DNA of 64,000 nt from an uncultured Bacteroidales bacterium (GTDB lineage Bacteria; Bacteroidota; Bacteroidia; Bacteroidales; Muribaculaceae). Position numbers and translations under genes: made by a program. Position 1 is the stretch's first letter. Each line of letters opens with the position of its first letter. Below are positions 1 to 8,764 of this stretch, piece by piece. The stretch spans positions 1 to 64,000 of the forward strand of contig CADBDH010000002.1 in assembly GCA_902793405.1 (NCBI GenBank), in the 5' to 3' direction. The notes beneath the pieces were generated by a model. The model did no database searches, was not told where the DNA came from, and saw nothing but the letters and a program-made list of their open reading frames with translations.

Positions 1-293
1 TGGGGTCCACCTCCGTTACAGTGGATCGTTGTACAAATTCTTGCATTTGGCATTCTCTTTTTGCCTCTCGAATCTGTCAACTTTTTTCAGGTCAAGACAT
101 CTGAACCCTGCGGGGCTAATGCGAATTTCACGAATTTAACTGATTTGGTGCTTGTATTTTACGTGCCAGAACTCATTAAGGGGCCTGTTTGACAAACCGA
201 GTTTCAACAGTGTCAAAGAGTTCAATGATTCAAGTGAACCGAATCTATTTGAAATTTAAATATATTAGGGTGAATTACAATGAAAATAGATAT
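1..293. other. Left-edge stretch without a recognisable gene
   Basis: This lies downstream of hsdS. Reading frames on both strands are short or lack a convincing start. A minus-strand ATG at 47 opens a frame that runs off the left edge after 15 codons, too little to judge. I recognise no recombinase or second hsdS fragment here, although such genes often lie beside hsdS loci. Confidence 0.4.
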
Positions 294-299
294 CTATTT
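284..299. repeat. 16-bp perfect palindrome over the hsdS stop codon
   Basis: The bases AAATAGATATCTATTT read the same on both strands and contain the hsdS stop codon (296-294). On the minus strand the palindrome is followed by a short T run, so it could be a weak transcription end. It is A/T-rich and may be chance. Confidence 0.35.
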
Positions 300-1805
300 G
301 AGAATCTTAAATATCTCTTCGATTTTTTGAATGATTCTTATTTGTTCTGTTATTGGAGGCAATGGGAATATGGATCCAGCTACCTTATCTTTATTAAGAT
401 TCTGAACAACGGCACCCGCTGTCTTGTCAGAGAATTGTGCAAATGCAAATGGTGATGATAATAGATAATACAAGAAATCATTATCGTATACTTGTAAATA
501 TTGAGATATGACCAACCATCCGTCATGGATGCAGCCTTTAACGTTTGTGATGTATGGTCTGCCAAAACTCATAGAGTTAGTAAGAAGGAAATCGCCAGGA
601 TAAACCATTCTACTACGTTGTACTCCTTCTGGCTTAATTTTCTCAGCACAACTGTTGATATATTTTCCTCCTTTTTCTGTATCGCCAATTTTAATCCAGT
701 TCACACCTTCAGACGATTCGGTAATAAAGTCTTTGATTGGACGTGGTGACCCCCCACGAGCGACTGATGCAAGATAATTCAATCGAACCCATTCCCATGT
801 ATTGGGAATATCAAATGGTATCTCCTCATCAATGCAATTCACTTCTTTGTCTCGTTTCTCATAATATTTGTTATCGTCACCTCGATAGATGACAGTATCA
901 ACTATGTCTTTCTTCTTCAACTTGCCTTCCTTGACAAGACGGGCTTTCTCTTCACTGATGCGCTGAAGAAGTATAGAGGCAGGTTCGTCATTTGGGTCTT
1001 GTGGTACGAGTTTGCCTTGAATCGCTTCTTGAAGGATGCTCTTCTTTAATGCTTCAGGTAAATTCGCATTAAGATTATCCAGTTTAATTTGCGCCTTGTC
1101 GTATTCCTCGACAAATGGCAACAGTTCCTCAATCTTGGCTACAATGCGATGTTGCTCAGCGAGAGGTGGGAGGGCTACTATTGTATTGTGTAGCGCTTTT
1201 GCAGAAAAACCCTGAATTCCAATGCCCTTACCTCCAATTCGGCCTGTAGATTTATTGAACATTAATAAGAACAAAAAAAATCTCGTACAAAGAGGCAGAT
1301 AAGCCCGGACTCTATGAATGTGGTTTTGAATGCAAATATCATAGTCATAATTCCATATAGCTGAACGACCAACATCACCACCTTCACAAACTAAAAGGTC
1401 ACCTTTTGTAGCAGTACATCTTTTAAGTTCATCTTCTGTAAACAACATCTGTCTCACATCCTTTAAATCAAACCTATCCCAATATAGATTAGATGTCGTT
1501 ATATAATCATGTAATTCTCCTTGCGTGTCTGCACGATTAAGTTGTTTTCCATTGTTGTGAGAAAAAATGTCTCCAAAGCGAACCCATTCCCATGACACAG
1601 GGATTTCAAATGGTTTCTCTTCATCAGTGACTGGTTCACAATTGAGGTCTTTCTTTTTTAGTTTCCCTTCTTTCACCAGTGACTCTTTCTTTTTACGAAT
1701 CCTCGCTAAGAGAACAGATGCTGGCTCATCATTAGGATCTTGTGGTACAAGTTTGCCTTGTATCGCAAGTTGAAGAATAGAATTCTTTACTTGTTTTCCG
1801 TTCAT
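294..1805 (-). CDS. hsdS: Type I restriction enzyme specificity subunit HsdS
   Basis: This is the DNA-recognition subunit of a type I restriction-modification complex; it sets the target sequence for HsdM methylation and HsdR cleavage. The 503-residue protein has the usual two halves, each with a variable target-recognition domain and a conserved helical spacer. A spacer segment beginning ILQ-AIQGKLVPQDPNDEPAS occurs near residue 10 and again near residue 257, giving the internal symmetry expected of HsdS. The typical LPPLAEQHRI and LPPITEQIRI ends of both recognition domains are present. The protein stops soon after the second one, so the last spacer is short. I chose the ATG at 1805; an in-frame TTG at 1814 overlaps the hsdM stop and would add three residues. 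It is the last gene of the hsdRMS operon. Confidence 0.93.
   Translation of the reverse strand: MNGKQVKNSILQLAIQGKLVPQDPNDEPASVLLARIRKKKESLVKEGKLKKKDLNCEPVTDEEKPFEIPVSWEWVRFGDIFSHNNGKQLNRADTQGELHDYITTSNLYWDRFDLKDVRQMLFTEDELKRCTATKGDLLVCEGGDVGRSAIWNYDYDICIQNHIHRVRAYLPLCTRFFLFLLMFNKSTGRIGGKGIGIQGFSAKALHNTIVALPPLAEQHRIVAKIEELLPFVEEYDKAQIKLDNLNANLPEALKKSILQEAIQGKLVPQDPNDEPASILLQRISEEKARLVKEGKLKKKDIVDTVIYRGDDNKYYEKRDKEVNCIDEEIPFDIPNTWEWVRLNYLASVARGGSPRPIKDFITESSEGVNWIKIGDTEKGGKYINSCAEKIKPEGVQRSRMVYPGDFLLTNSMSFGRPYITNVKGCIHDGWLVISQYLQVYDNDFLYYLLSSPFAFAQFSDKTAGAVVQNLNKDKVAGSIFPLPPITEQIRIIQKIEEIFKILK
904..1040 (-). repeat. hsdS internal repeat, central copy
   Basis: This encodes the central conserved spacer of HsdS (about 45 residues, IQGKLVPQDPNDEPAS to KEGKLKKKD). 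It is nearly the same at protein level as the N-terminal copy at 1647-1781 and clearly related in DNA. Such repeats are known crossover points for exchanging recognition domains. Confidence 0.8.
1647..1781 (-). repeat. hsdS internal repeat, N-terminal copy
   Basis: This is the N-terminal conserved spacer of HsdS and the partner of 904-1040. Both copies share the core IQGKLVPQDPNDEPAS and end in KEGKLKKKD. Confidence 0.8.
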
Positions 1806-1810
1806 GCCTT

Positions 1811-3310
1811 TCAAAGTTTGATGCCTAACAATTCTTGAATCTTACCTAATGTGGAATCAATCTTGCGGTCAAGTGCTTCTCGATGTTGCCAGTAGCTACG
1901 TAGCAGTTCATCTGGTGGCAACACCTCCTCTTCATTTTTCGGGAACTTGCATTGATCGAAGTTGCAGTCCATTTCTAACAACTGCTGTGCAGTGAAGCAG
2001 CGGGATTTCTCGTCGTTATTGTCCCCATCCACTATCTCGTGGCGGTCATTCCACCAATCCACAATGGGTTGGCAATGCTCTGAACGCATGGGCTTCGTCT
2101 TGGAAAAATGCTTATAACCCTCTGGCATGTCGAGACGATAGAACCACGTTTCCTTTGTACTGAAACCCTGCTTGACACCTTCTGCTTCTTCGTTATTGAA
2201 GAAGAGGATATTGGTGGAGATGCTGGTATATGGCGAGAAAATACTGCCCGGCAAACGGATAATAGTGTGTAGGTTGAACTCACGCAGCAGCTTTTCTTTA
2301 ATCGCTAGTTTTGCATTGTCAGTGCCGAACAAAAATCCATCAGGCAGAATGACTGCAGCACGGCCATTCTTTTTCAGGCGGTACATGATTAATACCATGA
2401 AAAGGTCAGCCGTCTCACTTGAACTCAGGTCTGACGGGAAGTGCTGTTTGATATCATTCTTTTCACTGCCACCGTAGGGTGGATTCATCAGCACCACGTC
2501 AAACTTGTCCTCGTCGGTGTAGTTCAGCACATCCCTCGTCAATGAATTGTCGTGCATGACATGAGGCGAATCGATATCATGCAGCAGCATGTTGGTGACA
2601 CACAACATGTAGGGAAACTGCTTTTTCTCAATGCCGTAGATGGATTGGGCGTATTCGTCCTTATCCTCTGCAGTTTTTACTTTCTTATCGAGGGCTTTGA
2701 GCCAACTGGTGATAAAACCACCTGTTCCACAAGCAAAGTCTGCCATCTTTTCGCCTATCGTTGGCTGAATGATCTCGGCCATGAGGTCAGTGAGGGCACG
2801 GGGTGTATAAAACTCGCCAGCAGTACCAGCTGACTGCATTTCCTTCAAAATGCTTTCGTAAATCTCACCGAAGGCATGACTCTCTTCATAATCCCCCAGG
2901 TCGAGTTGATCAATGACATTGATTATCTGGCGCAGCAATACACCATCTTTCATATATTGATTGGCGTCCTCAAAAGTGGTACGGACAATAGCGCTACGCA
3001 TAGGCGTGGCAGGGGTGACCTCAAGGCCTTTTAAAGTGGGGAAAAGAGTGTTGTTCACAAAGTCCAGCAGGGCATCGGCCGTCAAAGCCTCGCCATCGCC
3101 ACTATCTTTAGCCCAGTTGCGCCACCTGCAATTCTCGGGGATGAAAGACACATAGTCATCCTCATTGAACTCCCAGTCATTTTCCTTCTCGTCATATACT
3201 TTTAGGAACAGCATCCACGCAATTTGTTCGATACGTTGGGCATCACCATTGATTCCCGCATCATTACGCATAATGTTCCTTATATTCTTTACAAAATTAT
3301 TGAGTGCCAT
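1811..3310 (-). CDS. hsdM: Type I restriction enzyme DNA methyltransferase HsdM
   Basis: This N6-adenine methyltransferase subunit works with HsdS and uses S-adenosylmethionine. An N-terminal helical domain (residues 1-140) precedes the catalytic Rossmann domain. The entry motif GEFYTPR is at 165-171, the SAM-binding motif DFACGTGGF at 191-199 and the catalytic NPPY at 276-279. The length of 499 residues is typical. Its stop codon overlaps a possible TTG start of hsdS, and it begins 6 bp after hsdR, so the three genes are surely one transcript. With an intact HsdM, the host genome should carry the matching adenine methylation. Confidence 0.96.
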   Translation of the reverse strand: MALNNFVKNIRNIMRNDAGINGDAQRIEQIAWMLFLKVYDEKENDWEFNEDDYVSFIPENCRWRNWAKDSGDGEALTADALLDFVNNTLFPTLKGLEVTPATPMRSAIVRTTFEDANQYMKDGVLLRQIINVIDQLDLGDYEESHAFGEIYESILKEMQSAGTAGEFYTPRALTDLMAEIIQPTIGEKMADFACGTGGFITSWLKALDKKVKTAEDKDEYAQSIYGIEKKQFPYMLCVTNMLLHDIDSPHVMHDNSLTRDVLNYTDEDKFDVVLMNPPYGGSEKNDIKQHFPSDLSSSETADLFMVLIMYRLKKNGRAAVILPDGFLFGTDNAKLAIKEKLLREFNLHTIIRLPGSIFSPYTSISTNILFFNNEEAEGVKQGFSTKETWFYRLDMPEGYKHFSKTKPMRSEHCQPIVDWWNDRHEIVDGDNNDEKSRCFTAQQLLEMDCNFDQCKFPKNEEEVLPPDELLRSYWQHREALDRKIDSTLGKIQELLGIKL

Positions 3311-3316
3311 ATTGTG

Positions 3317-5668
3317 TTATGCGATATCGCTATAGATTAATGATTCAAGTTCTTTTACTGCCTCAAAATACTGCTGATTGCCTCCAAACAGCTTGGCAAT
3401 GTTGGCAGGAGAGCCCATCTGGCGGAAGGGATCAAGGCGAAGCACAGCCCGGTTCTCTAATTGTGTGATTCCGTCGTTGGCGTATTTGTCTAGAAGTGCT
3501 TCAAGGACTTTTCTAGCCTCCTCTCCATATTTATTGAACACATCACGTTTCTTGACATTTTCAGCACGTTCCCTACGGGTCAACGCTTTCTTGCCATAGG
3601 CAATGTGACAGATGAAGTCAAAATCATCTACATCTTCCATGCCGTTCTCATGCTTCAGTGCTTGCAGGTCAATGCCGCTTTCACGCAACAGGTCGGTGAT
3701 TTCGGCTTTCTTTTCAGCTGCGTTCCAACGATGAATAAACTCGTCAAGATTAGCATACGTGTCATTAATGTTCTTCCTTGTATAGTCGGTAATGCTTTCG
3801 GTTCTGAGCAATTTGCCGTTTGTATCATAAACCGAAACAACTTTGTTTACCACAAATACCTTACAACCGTTCTTGTCAACAACAGGTTTGGGCTGTTTCG
3901 GCTCGGGATCGCCAGGCTCGTTGGTTGTTCCAGGTTCCTTAGGCTCGGGATAGGGTTTGGCCCCTGGCTTGTAGTTTTCGTCAACCGTAATGGGACCATC
4001 CCAGTCTGGATCGGCAAAAAGACGTGTGATGTTGCGGAAGTCCATAATGGCGAAATGGGTTTTACCCTCTTTCTCCCTGATTCTGGTACCACGACCCACA
4101 ATCTGTTTGAATTCTGTCATCGAGTTAATGCGCTGGTCGAGCACGATTAGTTTTACCATTTTGCAGTCAACACCCGTTGAGAGCAATTTGCTGGTCGTGG
4201 CTATTACTGGATATGGGGCTGAAACAGAAATAAAGTAATCCAACTTGGATTGCCCGTAAGGGTCACTGCCCGTGATACGTACCACATAGTCGGGGTTTTT
4301 CTTGCACATGTCTTTGTTTGCATTGACAAGAGCAATGCGCATGCGCTCGGCATGATCCTCATCAGCACAGAACACAATGGTTTTAGCCATACGGTCGGTG
4401 TGCTTCAGATAGCTGGTGATTTCCTGGGCCACCTCACGGATGCGGTCTTCGATTATGATGTTATAGTCGTAGTCGGAATTGTTGTAGATGCGGTCTTCAA
4501 TCTCGTTGCCGAAGATATCAACCTGGCCTTTGGCGGGACGCCATTCATCACCAATGTTTGTGGTGATATTCACGACCTTGAATGGAGCCAGGAAGCCATC
4601 CTCGATGCCTTCTTTTAGGCTATAGGTGTAAATGGGCTCTCCGAAATAGCTGATACTAGACTGGTATTTTGTCTCCTTGGGTGTTGCTGTCATACCCAAT
4701 TGAATAGCGCCTTCAAAGTAGTCAAGAATTTCACGCCAGTTGCTGTCATCCTTGGCGCTGCCTCGATGGCACTCATCAACGATGACCATGTCAAAGAACT
4801 CGGGCTTAAAGAGTTCCTTGTAATTCTGTTTACCACCTTGACCGATTAGTTGCTGATAGAGCGCAAAATAAACTTCATAGGCGGTAACCCCAGCATTCGT
4901 GTCCTGCTGGTAATTAACTTTATGGATGGTCTTGTTCAATGGCTTGAAATCCTGCTGGATAGATTGGTCAACCAAGATATTTCTATCTGCAAGATAAAGC
5001 ACCTTCTTCACCAATTTTGCCTTGAGCAATCGATAAACGATCTGGAAAGCAGTATAGGTTTTTCCCGTGCCCGTTGCCATCACCAGTAACAAGCGCTTTT
5101 GTCCCTGTGCTACGGCATTGACCGTCCTGTTGATGGCTGTGCGCTGGTAATATCTGGGTGGGAATATCTCTTGCCCCGTGCAATAGGGCTGATTGATAAT
5201 CCTTTGCTCTTCTTCTGAAAAACCGTGCCCCTCGTGACTCTCAGCAAGGAAACGGCTGTATAATTCGTCCTTGGTCGGGAACTCATCCATTTTAATAGAA
5301 CGTTCTGTCCCCGTCAGGAAATCATATTCCTGGAATCCAAAGCCGTTAGTGCTATAGGCAAACGGCACATCCATCATTTGGGCATATTCCTTGGCTTGCT
5401 GCATACCAAATGATACGGAATGATTGGCATCCTTGGCCTCAACAATAGCGATTGGAGTAGCTCGGTTGAAATAGAGCACATAGTCTGCAAACTTCGCTTT
5501 ATCACGCACCACGAAATTGCCACGAAGATTAATCTTACCATCAGTTAGTTTCACCTTCGTTTCCATGGTAATATCCTCAACCGACCATCCCTTTGCCAGA
5601 ATAGCAGGTGTGATATAGCGCAGTTTTATGTCCTCTTCAGATAGCTCTTGGATTGTCATGTTCGCCAT
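3317..5668 (-). CDS. hsdR: Type I restriction enzyme endonuclease/translocase HsdR
   Basis: This ATP-driven DNA translocase and nuclease cuts unmethylated DNA. The N-terminal nuclease domain shows a PD-(D/E)xK-like site (D62 in FADYVLYF, E77 and K79 in IVEAKDA). Two RecA-like helicase domains follow, with Walker A GTGKT near 200, the DECH box at 298-301, MTATP in motif III and QIVGRGTRI in motif VI. The C-terminal EcoEI-type domain, expected to bind the HsdM/HsdS core, follows an acidic, proline-rich linker. The length of 783 residues fits the short EcoEI-like class. I chose the ATG at 5668; an in-frame TTG at 5674 is the alternative. It is the first gene of the operon. Confidence 0.95.
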   Translation of the reverse strand: MANMTIQELSEEDIKLRYITPAILAKGWSVEDITMETKVKLTDGKINLRGNFVVRDKAKFADYVLYFNRATPIAIVEAKDANHSVSFGMQQAKEYAQMMDVPFAYSTNGFGFQEYDFLTGTERSIKMDEFPTKDELYSRFLAESHEGHGFSEEEQRIINQPYCTGQEIFPPRYYQRTAINRTVNAVAQGQKRLLLVMATGTGKTYTAFQIVYRLLKAKLVKKVLYLADRNILVDQSIQQDFKPLNKTIHKVNYQQDTNAGVTAYEVYFALYQQLIGQGGKQNYKELFKPEFFDMVIVDECHRGSAKDDSNWREILDYFEGAIQLGMTATPKETKYQSSISYFGEPIYTYSLKEGIEDGFLAPFKVVNITTNIGDEWRPAKGQVDIFGNEIEDRIYNNSDYDYNIIIEDRIREVAQEITSYLKHTDRMAKTIVFCADEDHAERMRIALVNANKDMCKKNPDYVVRITGSDPYGQSKLDYFISVSAPYPVIATTSKLLSTGVDCKMVKLIVLDQRINSMTEFKQIVGRGTRIREKEGKTHFAIMDFRNITRLFADPDWDGPITVDENYKPGAKPYPEPKEPGTTNEPGDPEPKQPKPVVDKNGCKVFVVNKVVSVYDTNGKLLRTESITDYTRKNINDTYANLDEFIHRWNAAEKKAEITDLLRESGIDLQALKHENGMEDVDDFDFICHIAYGKKALTRRERAENVKKRDVFNKYGEEARKVLEALLDKYANDGITQLENRAVLRLDPFRQMGSPANIAKLFGGNQQYFEAVKELESLIYSDIA

Positions 5669-5823
5669 AATCAATATTATGAGAAGTTGCTATATCTAAA
5701 AACAAGCCCCGATGCAGTCCCTGCAGGCCGACCAAAGCCTATATAACCGCAAAGGAGTTTGTTATATCGTTCAACTCTCGGTCTATTGCAGGTCAAGAAT
5801 ATAAAATATTCTTGTTCCGGACG

Positions 5824-5831
5824 CAAAGATA
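5824..5831 (-). promoter_or_regulatory. Probable -7 box of the hsdRMS promoter
   Basis: TATCTTTG on the minus strand matches the Bacteroidetes -7 consensus TAnnTTTG and lies about 155 bases before hsdR. The -33 side is poor, with only a T-rich run. The site lies inside a small open frame (5677-5922), which argues against that frame being a gene. Confidence 0.5.
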
Positions 5832-5986
5832 AGCATTTTCTTGAAAAACGGGCATCATAGATAACGAATGATTTCACGCGATCCCATTTCTCGCAAAAAC
5901 GCGTGTCTGTAATCCGGTGCAAAATTAGGGCATGCCGGTGCTATGTTTAGGCACTGGGAGCAGGAATAAGGTTAAAAATGCCGAAA

Positions 5987-6003
5987 CGGTGGCGGAGCCA
6001 CCG
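5987..6003. repeat. 7-bp hairpin with GGA triloop
   Basis: CGGTGGC, loop GGA, GCCACCG: a perfect 7-bp stem. It has the same layout (7 bp, 3-base loop) as the hairpin at 6161-6177, which suggests a small family of palindromic elements. No poly-T tract follows, so it is not an obvious terminator. Confidence 0.6.
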
Positions 6004-6160
6004 CCCACTTGACATGATGTTTCCAGAAAATGGGGATGTGTCATCATTTGCCTCAGGATATTCAATCGGTCTATCGGCCGAGAAATTGAACAAAATTATT
6101 AATAAAATCAAAATAAATAGTTATCATATTTGATTTTTATACAAATTTTTGTTTAATTTC

Positions 6161-6177
6161 TCCGTGCGAAGCACGGA
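6161..6177. repeat. 7-bp hairpin with GAA triloop
   Basis: TCCGTGC, loop GAA, GCACGGA: a perfect 7-bp stem just after an A/T-rich run. It is the partner in design, though not in sequence, of 5987-6003. Confidence 0.6.
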
Positions 6178-6308
6178 CATAAATACAGGCTTGAATGATG
6201 CCACGGCCAACTTGTTGACCCTCCCACGGGGGAAGGGTGTTGCTATTATTAATGTGGCCGTTGATTGATTAGTTTCGAGTCCAGGGAGTCATTGTCATGG
6301 TTTTTTTG

Positions 6309-6316
6309 TACTTTTG
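6309..6316 (+). promoter_or_regulatory. -7 box of the nuclease gene promoter
   Basis: TACTTTTG matches TAnnTTTG. It lies 56 bases before the ATG at 6372. Because it falls inside the longer open frame that starts at 6297, it supports the downstream start. A TTG at 6292-6294 is closer than usual for a -33 element. Confidence 0.55.
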
Positions 6317-6371
6317 CGGTCTGTATGTTATTCGCATTCACATTATTATTAACATAAATCAAAACACTACG

Positions 6372-8672
6372 ATGGACAAAAAACGACATTACCTGTTGCT
6401 CCTGCTTGCAGCGATTGTGGGCATGACAGCGGCCGCTGCAGTTCCCAGTGGCTACTACAACAATGCCAACAACAAGAGCGACCAGGCCCTGATGGCAGCA
6501 CTGCATTCGATTATCGATGGACACACCAAGCGCTCCTACCAACAACTGTGGTCTGACTTCAAGTCAACAGACTGCAACGGCACAACCATTATCGACCGCT
6601 ATTCCACGACACAATACACCTATAGCAGCGACCAGTGCGGTAATTACAGCGGCGTTGGAGACTGCTACAACCGTGAGCACTCGATTCCCAACAGCTGGTG
6701 GGGTGGGAGCGATAGTGATACTGCCTACACCGACCTGCATCACATGTTCCCTGTTGACGGATGGGTGAACAACGAACGCGGCAATCATCCGTTTGGCGAC
6801 TGTGCCCACGGCGTGGCCAAGGGTACCGGCAAATTGGGCACATGCACCTTTAGCGGATATAACGGCACTGTGTTTGAGGTCGCCGACGAGTACAAGGGCG
6901 ACTTCGCGCGTGTTTATTTCTATTTCGCGACACGCTACATGACGCGTATGAGCAACTATACCAGCGGTACCGGCAATGTCGTGTTCACTGCCAGCACCTA
7001 TCTGGGACTGACTAATTGGGCCATCAACCAGCTGCTGGAGTGGCACCGCAATGATCCCGTGAGCACGCTTGAAACCAGGCGCAACGATGCGGTATATGGT
7101 ATCCAGAAGAACCGTAACCCCTTTGTCGACTATCCTGAGTTGGTAGAATACATCTGGGGAAACAAGAAGGGTAGTGTGTGGAATCCCAGTGGAGCCCCGA
7201 CACCGATGTTGACGTCTCCTGCCAATGGCTCGACCGTTGACGTGGGTACCCACACGGGCGAAGGCGTGAGCAAGACCATCACCGTTAAGGGCGCTAACCT
7301 GACCAAGGCCTTGACCATCAGCGTCAGCGGCAACGGCTTCTCGGTAACCCCGACAAGCATCACTGCAGCCAATGCCAACAACGGAACAACGGTTACCGTG
7401 ACCTATAACGGCACTCAGAGCAACGCAACCGGCACGCTCACCATCAGCAGCACCGAGGTGAACGCTACAGTCAACCTTACCGCATCTTACCAGAGTGGCG
7501 GTGGTCAGACCGAAGATGAAGAGGTTATCGAGACCTGGGAAGGTTGTTCTACGGGTGGTTACTGGACACAGGAAGTGCAAGGCGCAGCTTTCAAGTGGGA
7601 CTTCAACAATGCCGGACTCTATGCCCGTGAGAATGATCACTGGAACGGCTCGCTTGGCTGTTGCTTTGGCAAGAATACCAATTCCGCCATTACGATGAAC
7701 GAAGACGTCCATAATGGTGCCAGCAAAATCACGTTCTATGCAGCAAAATACGGCAGTGATGCCAATGCTACGTTGCAGGTTCAGTATAGCACAAACGGCG
7801 GAAGCACCTGGACCACGTTGACAACTTGCACGCTCAATGGAACCTGGCAGCAGTACACATTCGACATGGATGTGACCGGAAATGTACGTTTCAAGTTCCA
7901 GCAGACGGCAGGGTCGCGCTTGAATATCGATGATATTGCCATCACCAGCAATGTGGCAACACCCGTCGAGCCGTCAATCGCTATCACTGCTATTGCCGCA
8001 ATCGAGGCCGAACAGAATGGTGAATCGTCCATCGTTACGGGTACTGTCACCGCCGACGACAATACCGATGACATCACGTTGACTGTGGAGGGCAATTTTG
8101 AGCTGAGCCTGAACAGGCGCGATTGGGCCCGCAGCTTGACGCTTGATCCGACAGGCGAGGTCTTCTATGTGCGTCTGGCCAACACCAGCACGGTCGGTAA
8201 CTTCAATGGTACCGTTACTGCTACCACGGGTAGGGTGAGCGCTTATGCCGATGTGCAGGGTACTGTCAATGCTGCGCCTGTGATTGTCGGGGACGTGAAC
8301 ATGGATGGCAGCGTGAATATTGCCGACGTGACGACACTCATCGACTACCTCTTGGGCGGAGACGAGAGCATAATCGATATCGTTGCTGCCGATGTCGAGC
8401 AAGATGGCATGGTTAACATCGCAGATGTTACTGCATTGATAGACAGATTGTTGGGTGGCGCTTCGGCCGTAATGAAGAGCGGCTGGGATGCCTATCCCGC
8501 AATCGGCGGCATCGCAGTTGAAAACTATACTGGCGAGAATCTGGAAGTCTATGACATGGATGGCAACTGTTGTGCCGTAATCATGTCACAGGGTGAAAGC
8601 TTCATCGACATGCCCGTTGGCGTCTATGTTGTAGCCGATGACAACCGCTCCCGCAAGGTGGTTGTCAAGTGA
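6372..8672 (+). CDS. Secreted endonuclease I family nuclease with dockerin repeats
   Basis: This is probably an exported DNA/RNA-degrading enzyme. The ATG at 6372 (766 residues) gives a clean signal peptide (MDKK, then a Leu/Ala-rich core ending AAAAVP). A start at 6297 would place 25 odd residues before it and span the promoter. Residues 25-280 form an endonuclease I domain with catalytic-type motifs NREHSIPNSW (100-109), DLHHMFP (121-127) and NNERGN. Immunoglobulin-like and jelly-roll-like beta domains follow. Two dockerin-like repeats (GDVNMDGSVNIADV and a second copy) lie at 640-696, and a C-terminal segment resembles type IX sorting ends (VYDMDGN to KVVVK). It is a single-gene unit ending at a strong hairpin. 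The biological target is unknown; nutrient scavenging or biofilm DNA are possible. Confidence 0.88.
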   Translation: MDKKRHYLLLLLAAIVGMTAAAAVPSGYYNNANNKSDQALMAALHSIIDGHTKRSYQQLWSDFKSTDCNGTTIIDRYSTTQYTYSSDQCGNYSGVGDCYNREHSIPNSWWGGSDSDTAYTDLHHMFPVDGWVNNERGNHPFGDCAHGVAKGTGKLGTCTFSGYNGTVFEVADEYKGDFARVYFYFATRYMTRMSNYTSGTGNVVFTASTYLGLTNWAINQLLEWHRNDPVSTLETRRNDAVYGIQKNRNPFVDYPELVEYIWGNKKGSVWNPSGAPTPMLTSPANGSTVDVGTHTGEGVSKTITVKGANLTKALTISVSGNGFSVTPTSITAANANNGTTVTVTYNGTQSNATGTLTISSTEVNATVNLTASYQSGGGQTEDEEVIETWEGCSTGGYWTQEVQGAAFKWDFNNAGLYARENDHWNGSLGCCFGKNTNSAITMNEDVHNGASKITFYAAKYGSDANATLQVQYSTNGGSTWTTLTTCTLNGTWQQYTFDMDVTGNVRFKFQQTAGSRLNIDDIAITSNVATPVEPSIAITAIAAIEAEQNGESSIVTGTVTADDNTDDITLTVEGNFELSLNRRDWARSLTLDPTGEVFYVRLANTSTVGNFNGTVTATTGRVSAYADVQGTVNAAPVIVGDVNMDGSVNIADVTTLIDYLLGGDESIIDIVAADVEQDGMVNIADVTALIDRLLGGASAVMKSGWDAYPAIGGIAVENYTGENLEVYDMDGNCCAVIMSQGESFIDMPVGVYVVADDNRSRKVVVK

Positions 8673-8705
8673 TGCAACTCAGCCTTCACAAACAAGACTA
8701 AACAA

Positions 8706-8739
8706 AGAGGCGCAAGGTTCGAAATGACCTTGCGCCTCT
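8706..8739. terminator. Strong bidirectional terminator hairpin
   Basis: A perfect 13-bp stem (AGAGGCGCAAGGT paired with ACCTTGCGCCTCT) with an 8-base loop. It lies between the converging nuclease gene and ugd, and can end both transcripts. Confidence 0.88.
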
Positions 8740-8764
8740 CCTTAAAATTCTATAAGATAGCAAC

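Larger units (their letters stand above)
5669..6371. other. Divergent intergenic region between hsdR and the nuclease gene
   Basis: About 700 bases without a supported gene. From left to right it holds the probable hsdR promoter and leader, two compact hairpins (5987-6003 and 6161-6177), an A/T-rich stretch at 6085-6160, and the promoter of the nuclease gene. A G/C-rich imperfect hairpin (ACCCTCCC paired with GGG-GA-AGGGT) lies at about 6220-6240. Confidence 0.6.

Noticed and set aside
5677-5922. 81-residue minus-strand frame directly before hsdR
   Set aside because: The best -7 box for the hsdR operon (5824-5831) lies inside it, the composition is unlike a protein of this genome, and no domain is recognisable.
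6297-6371. N-terminal 25-residue extension of the nuclease
   Set aside because: It contains the promoter -7 box and would bury the signal peptide; the ATG at 6372 fits better.
6564-7712. 382-residue minus-strand open frame inside the nuclease gene
   Set aside because: It is antisense to the nuclease domain with its clear motifs; its own translation shows no family signature.
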